Shown: in pieces, positions 62,427 to 64,000 of the stretch | Position numbering within the stretch: position 1 is the first letter of the stretch | Layout of the letters: every line of letters begins with the position of its first letter | Origin: Dinoroseobacter sp042096155 | GTDB lineage: Bacteria; Pseudomonadota; Alphaproteobacteria; Rhodobacterales; Rhodobacteraceae | DNA: 64,000 nt | Direction of reading: 5' to 3' | NCBI GenBank assembly: GCA_042096155.1 | Contig: JBELMC010000001.1 | Location: forward strand, 82,525 to 146,524 | Position numbers and translations under genes: made by a program | The notes under the pieces: generated by a model | The model's database searches: none | What the model saw: the letters and a program-made list of their open reading frames with translations, nothing else | Told to the model about the DNA's origin: nothing

Positions 62427-63353
62427 TCAGATGCCAACCCAGGCGATCACCGTTGATAATGTCACAATACTGATCACAGTTGAAACCAGAATCGTCGCCG
62501 ACACGCGCGCCGGCGCGACCCCGTAATGCGCGGCCAGAATGTAGACATTGCCAGCCGTGGGCAGGGCGGCTGCCGCAATCATAACGCCTGCGATGTATCG
62601 ATCCACTGGAAGCAGAACCAAAACAGAGACGGCAACGGCCAGCGGGTGCAGAACCAGTTTGCAGAACGAGAGCCATCCGGCCACCTCGATCCGCTCTGCA
62701 GATTTACTCGCCAAAGACGCGCCGATCGCAAATAAGGCGCCCGGTGTTGCCGCCGCCCCAAGAAGATCGAGAAACGCGTTCAACGGCGCCGGAATTGGGA
62801 CGGCCAAGGCCGACCATGCAAGACCAAGACAAATCGACACGATCATTGGGTTTTTCAACAAACCCAGACCTACTGTCTGCAATATACCAAAACCAACGCG
62901 CCCGTCACGTGATCCTGTGATCAAAATCACAATCAAGCTGCCAAAAACCAGCAAGTCGACCACCAGGACCAACATGACAGGGACCACCGCCGCCTCGCCC
63001 ATCAACATCACGAGCATCGGCAGGCCAAGAAACCCGACATTGCCAATCACGCCACATTGCGCTTCAACCGCTGCTTCTTGAATATTAAGCCTACGGATCA
63101 GCGCCACAGCGGTGACCAGCAAATAGACCACCATTGTGGCCCAAAGATAGGCGCCCAGAGCCGCTGGGGCGTAAAGCTCTTGAAAGCTGAGATTCGCCGA
63201 GAAGCGAAACAGCATCGCCGACAGCGCAAAGTAAAAGACGAATTTTGTCAGATACGCGGTGGCTTCCGGGGTAAAGAAGCCGATCTTCCCAGCGCCCCAT
63301 CCGAGCGCAATGATCGCAAAAAACGGCACTGTTTGGAATAAAATATCAAGCAT
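62427..63353 (-). CDS. AEC family transporter
   Basis: A 308-residue auxin-efflux-carrier-type membrane protein with about ten helices. The family start M-L-D-I-L-F-Q-T-V-P-F-F-A-I-I-A-L-G-W is present, with Q-C-G-V-I-G-N-V-G-F-L-G-L-P near 90 and A-A-L-P-T-A-G-N-V near 268. AEC members carry dicarboxylates or similar compounds. The start ATG has no clear ribosome site, and the frame continues unbroken upstream into an mbfA remnant (see that entry), so an alternative 398-residue chimeric start at 63623 cannot be excluded. Confidence 0.87.
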   Translation of the reverse strand: MLDILFQTVPFFAIIALGWGAGKIGFFTPEATAYLTKFVFYFALSAMLFRFSANLSFQELYAPAALGAYLWATMVVYLLVTAVALIRRLNIQEAAVEAQCGVIGNVGFLGLPMLVMLMGEAAVVPVMLVLVVDLLVFGSLIVILITGSRDGRVGFGILQTVGLGLLKNPMIVSICLGLAWSALAVPIPAPLNAFLDLLGAAATPGALFAIGASLASKSAERIEVAGWLSFCKLVLHPLAVAVSVLVLLPVDRYIAGVMIAAAALPTAGNVYILAAHYGVAPARVSATILVSTVISIVTLSTVIAWVGI

Positions 63354-63425
63354 AGAATGTGCGTTATCATGGGCTTTTGCGCGCGACCAGTACGCGAATG
63401 CGCCTTTAACCGGAGCGGGGCAAAA

Positions 63426-64000
63426 CCCCTGCACCAACACCAGTACACCGCTTATCACGATCTGGGGGATGTCTCGAAAAAAAGGGGTCTTCACAAATCG
63501 GTTTTGAATATAGGCAATGACCCACAGCTGTGGGAATACGACGGCGATCGAGATCGCCGTGGCGGTCCAGAAGTCTAAAATAAGGTCAGGCAATGCTTGG
63601 CCGAGACCGCCAAGCCTGGTCATTACACCCGAACTGACCCGCTTTTTCGCGGTGGCCGGTCTCGGCTGCGGCCAAATCCCCCAGCGGTTTTCGGGCATCA
63701 GCATCATGAGTGGCTGCAGCCGCAGCCCGAAAAAAGCGCGCCGCATCCGCGTCCATTCAATCAGCCTGCATGCCTACCCGCGCTAATCCAAGGTTTTGAG
63801 AAAGCCAAATTGGGCGGCGTTCATAAAATTCGCGAAGATGTTCGCGGCGCATCAATGGAGTAGAGCCACCAAATCGTTTTTGCAGATCAATCAATTTCTG
63901 CCTATGCCATTTTCCTCGACGGCCATAGCGTCAAAAAGTGCTGCACGTTTGGGAAAAGCAAGCTGCATTTGCGCTGTGTAGCCGCGATATAGTCTGGCAT
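63426..64000 (-). pseudogene. mbfA: Decayed membrane-bound ferritin gene (mbfA), extends past window
   Basis: Minus-strand pieces match MbfA, a protein with an N-terminal ferritin-like di-iron domain and a C-terminal VIT1/CCC1-like membrane domain that exports iron. In order: L-F-D-A-M-A-V-E-E-N; a frameshift near 63902; R-Q-K-L-I-D-L, R-R-E-H-L-R-E-F-Y-E-R-R-P-I-W-L; a TGA at 63757-63759; D-A-D-A-A-R-F-F-R-A-A-A and G-D-L-A-A-A-E; a large deletion with frame change near 63630; then L-G-G-L-G-Q-A-L-P, F-W-T-A-T-A-I-S-I-A-V-V and V-K-T-P-F-F. The native stop is gone, so this last frame reads on into the AEC gene. The N-terminus lies beyond the window. Confidence 0.85.

Overview
The window is a 64 kb piece of a high-GC, gene-dense bacterial chromosome. 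Gene content, gene order and best family matches point to an alphaproteobacterium of the Rhodobacteraceae (Roseobacter group). Examples are pyrC-plsY, glnK-amtB, moaE-moaD-pgsA-uvrC, accD-folC, the plant/alphaproteobacterial-type GshA and a DUF6478-like protein. This assignment comes from reading the sequence, not from a database search. I see no rRNA, tRNA, CRISPR array, prophage, insertion sequence or integron. Nearly everything is core metabolism, so I did not find a clearly new defence or mobile system.

Layout, left to right. 0-10.6 kb: end of pyrC, plsY, an intact DUF805 membrane protein followed by a decayed DUF805 copy, gshA, a small membrane protein coupled to rsmE, divergent ubiA, a long BON/OmpA protein with a small coiled-coil partner, and a PBP1A. 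10.7-12.6 kb: nitrogen module glnK-amtB with a tandem 11-bp repeat upstream and a strong terminator. 12.7-24.4 kb: aromatic/aspartate aminotransferase, sulfurtransferase, smpB, dapA, slt, a DMT exporter, mnmD head-to-head with a separate FAD oxidoreductase (the two halves of MnmC as separate genes), then moaE-moaD-pgsA-uvrC. 24.4-24.65 kb: an unusually AT-rich gap with a perfect DnaA box. 24.65-31.4 kb: an SDR, a Ca2+/Na+ antiporter, a 59-residue zinc-ribbon membrane protein, an S49 peptidase, and the glycerol regulon glpK-glpD with divergent glpR.

31.5-36.1 kb: mlaC-mlaA (outer-membrane lipid asymmetry) and, divergently, a type I secretion ABC/HlyD pair with no outer-membrane partner or substrate nearby. 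36.2-39.7 kb: a tightly packed operon ridA, glycerophosphodiesterase, GNAT/FemAB-like, phhB, mscS. 39.8-46.6 kb: peroxiredoxin, ferredoxin-reductase-like flavoprotein, rsmD, map, sfsA, cinA-like gene, a deletion remnant of a GNAT gene, an OmpA-family protein and a LysR regulator. 46.8-53.7 kb: fadH, then ilvD-lipoprotein-DUF6478, a CPBP protease and a small uncharacterised ORF. 53.7-64 kb: accD-folC, zapE, an MFS transporter, and a minus-strand run (ornithine cyclodeaminase family, HAD hydrolase, DMT exporter, UPF0178, fghA, AEC transporter). The window closes on a decayed membrane-bound ferritin gene (mbfA) whose surviving C-terminal frame runs without a stop into the AEC transporter.

The most notable observations are the three independent gene remnants (DUF805, GNAT, mbfA), the in-frame mbfA-AEC junction, the split MnmC pair, the AT-rich DnaA-box gap, the one-helical-turn tandem repeat before glnK and two small coding genes that are easy to miss.
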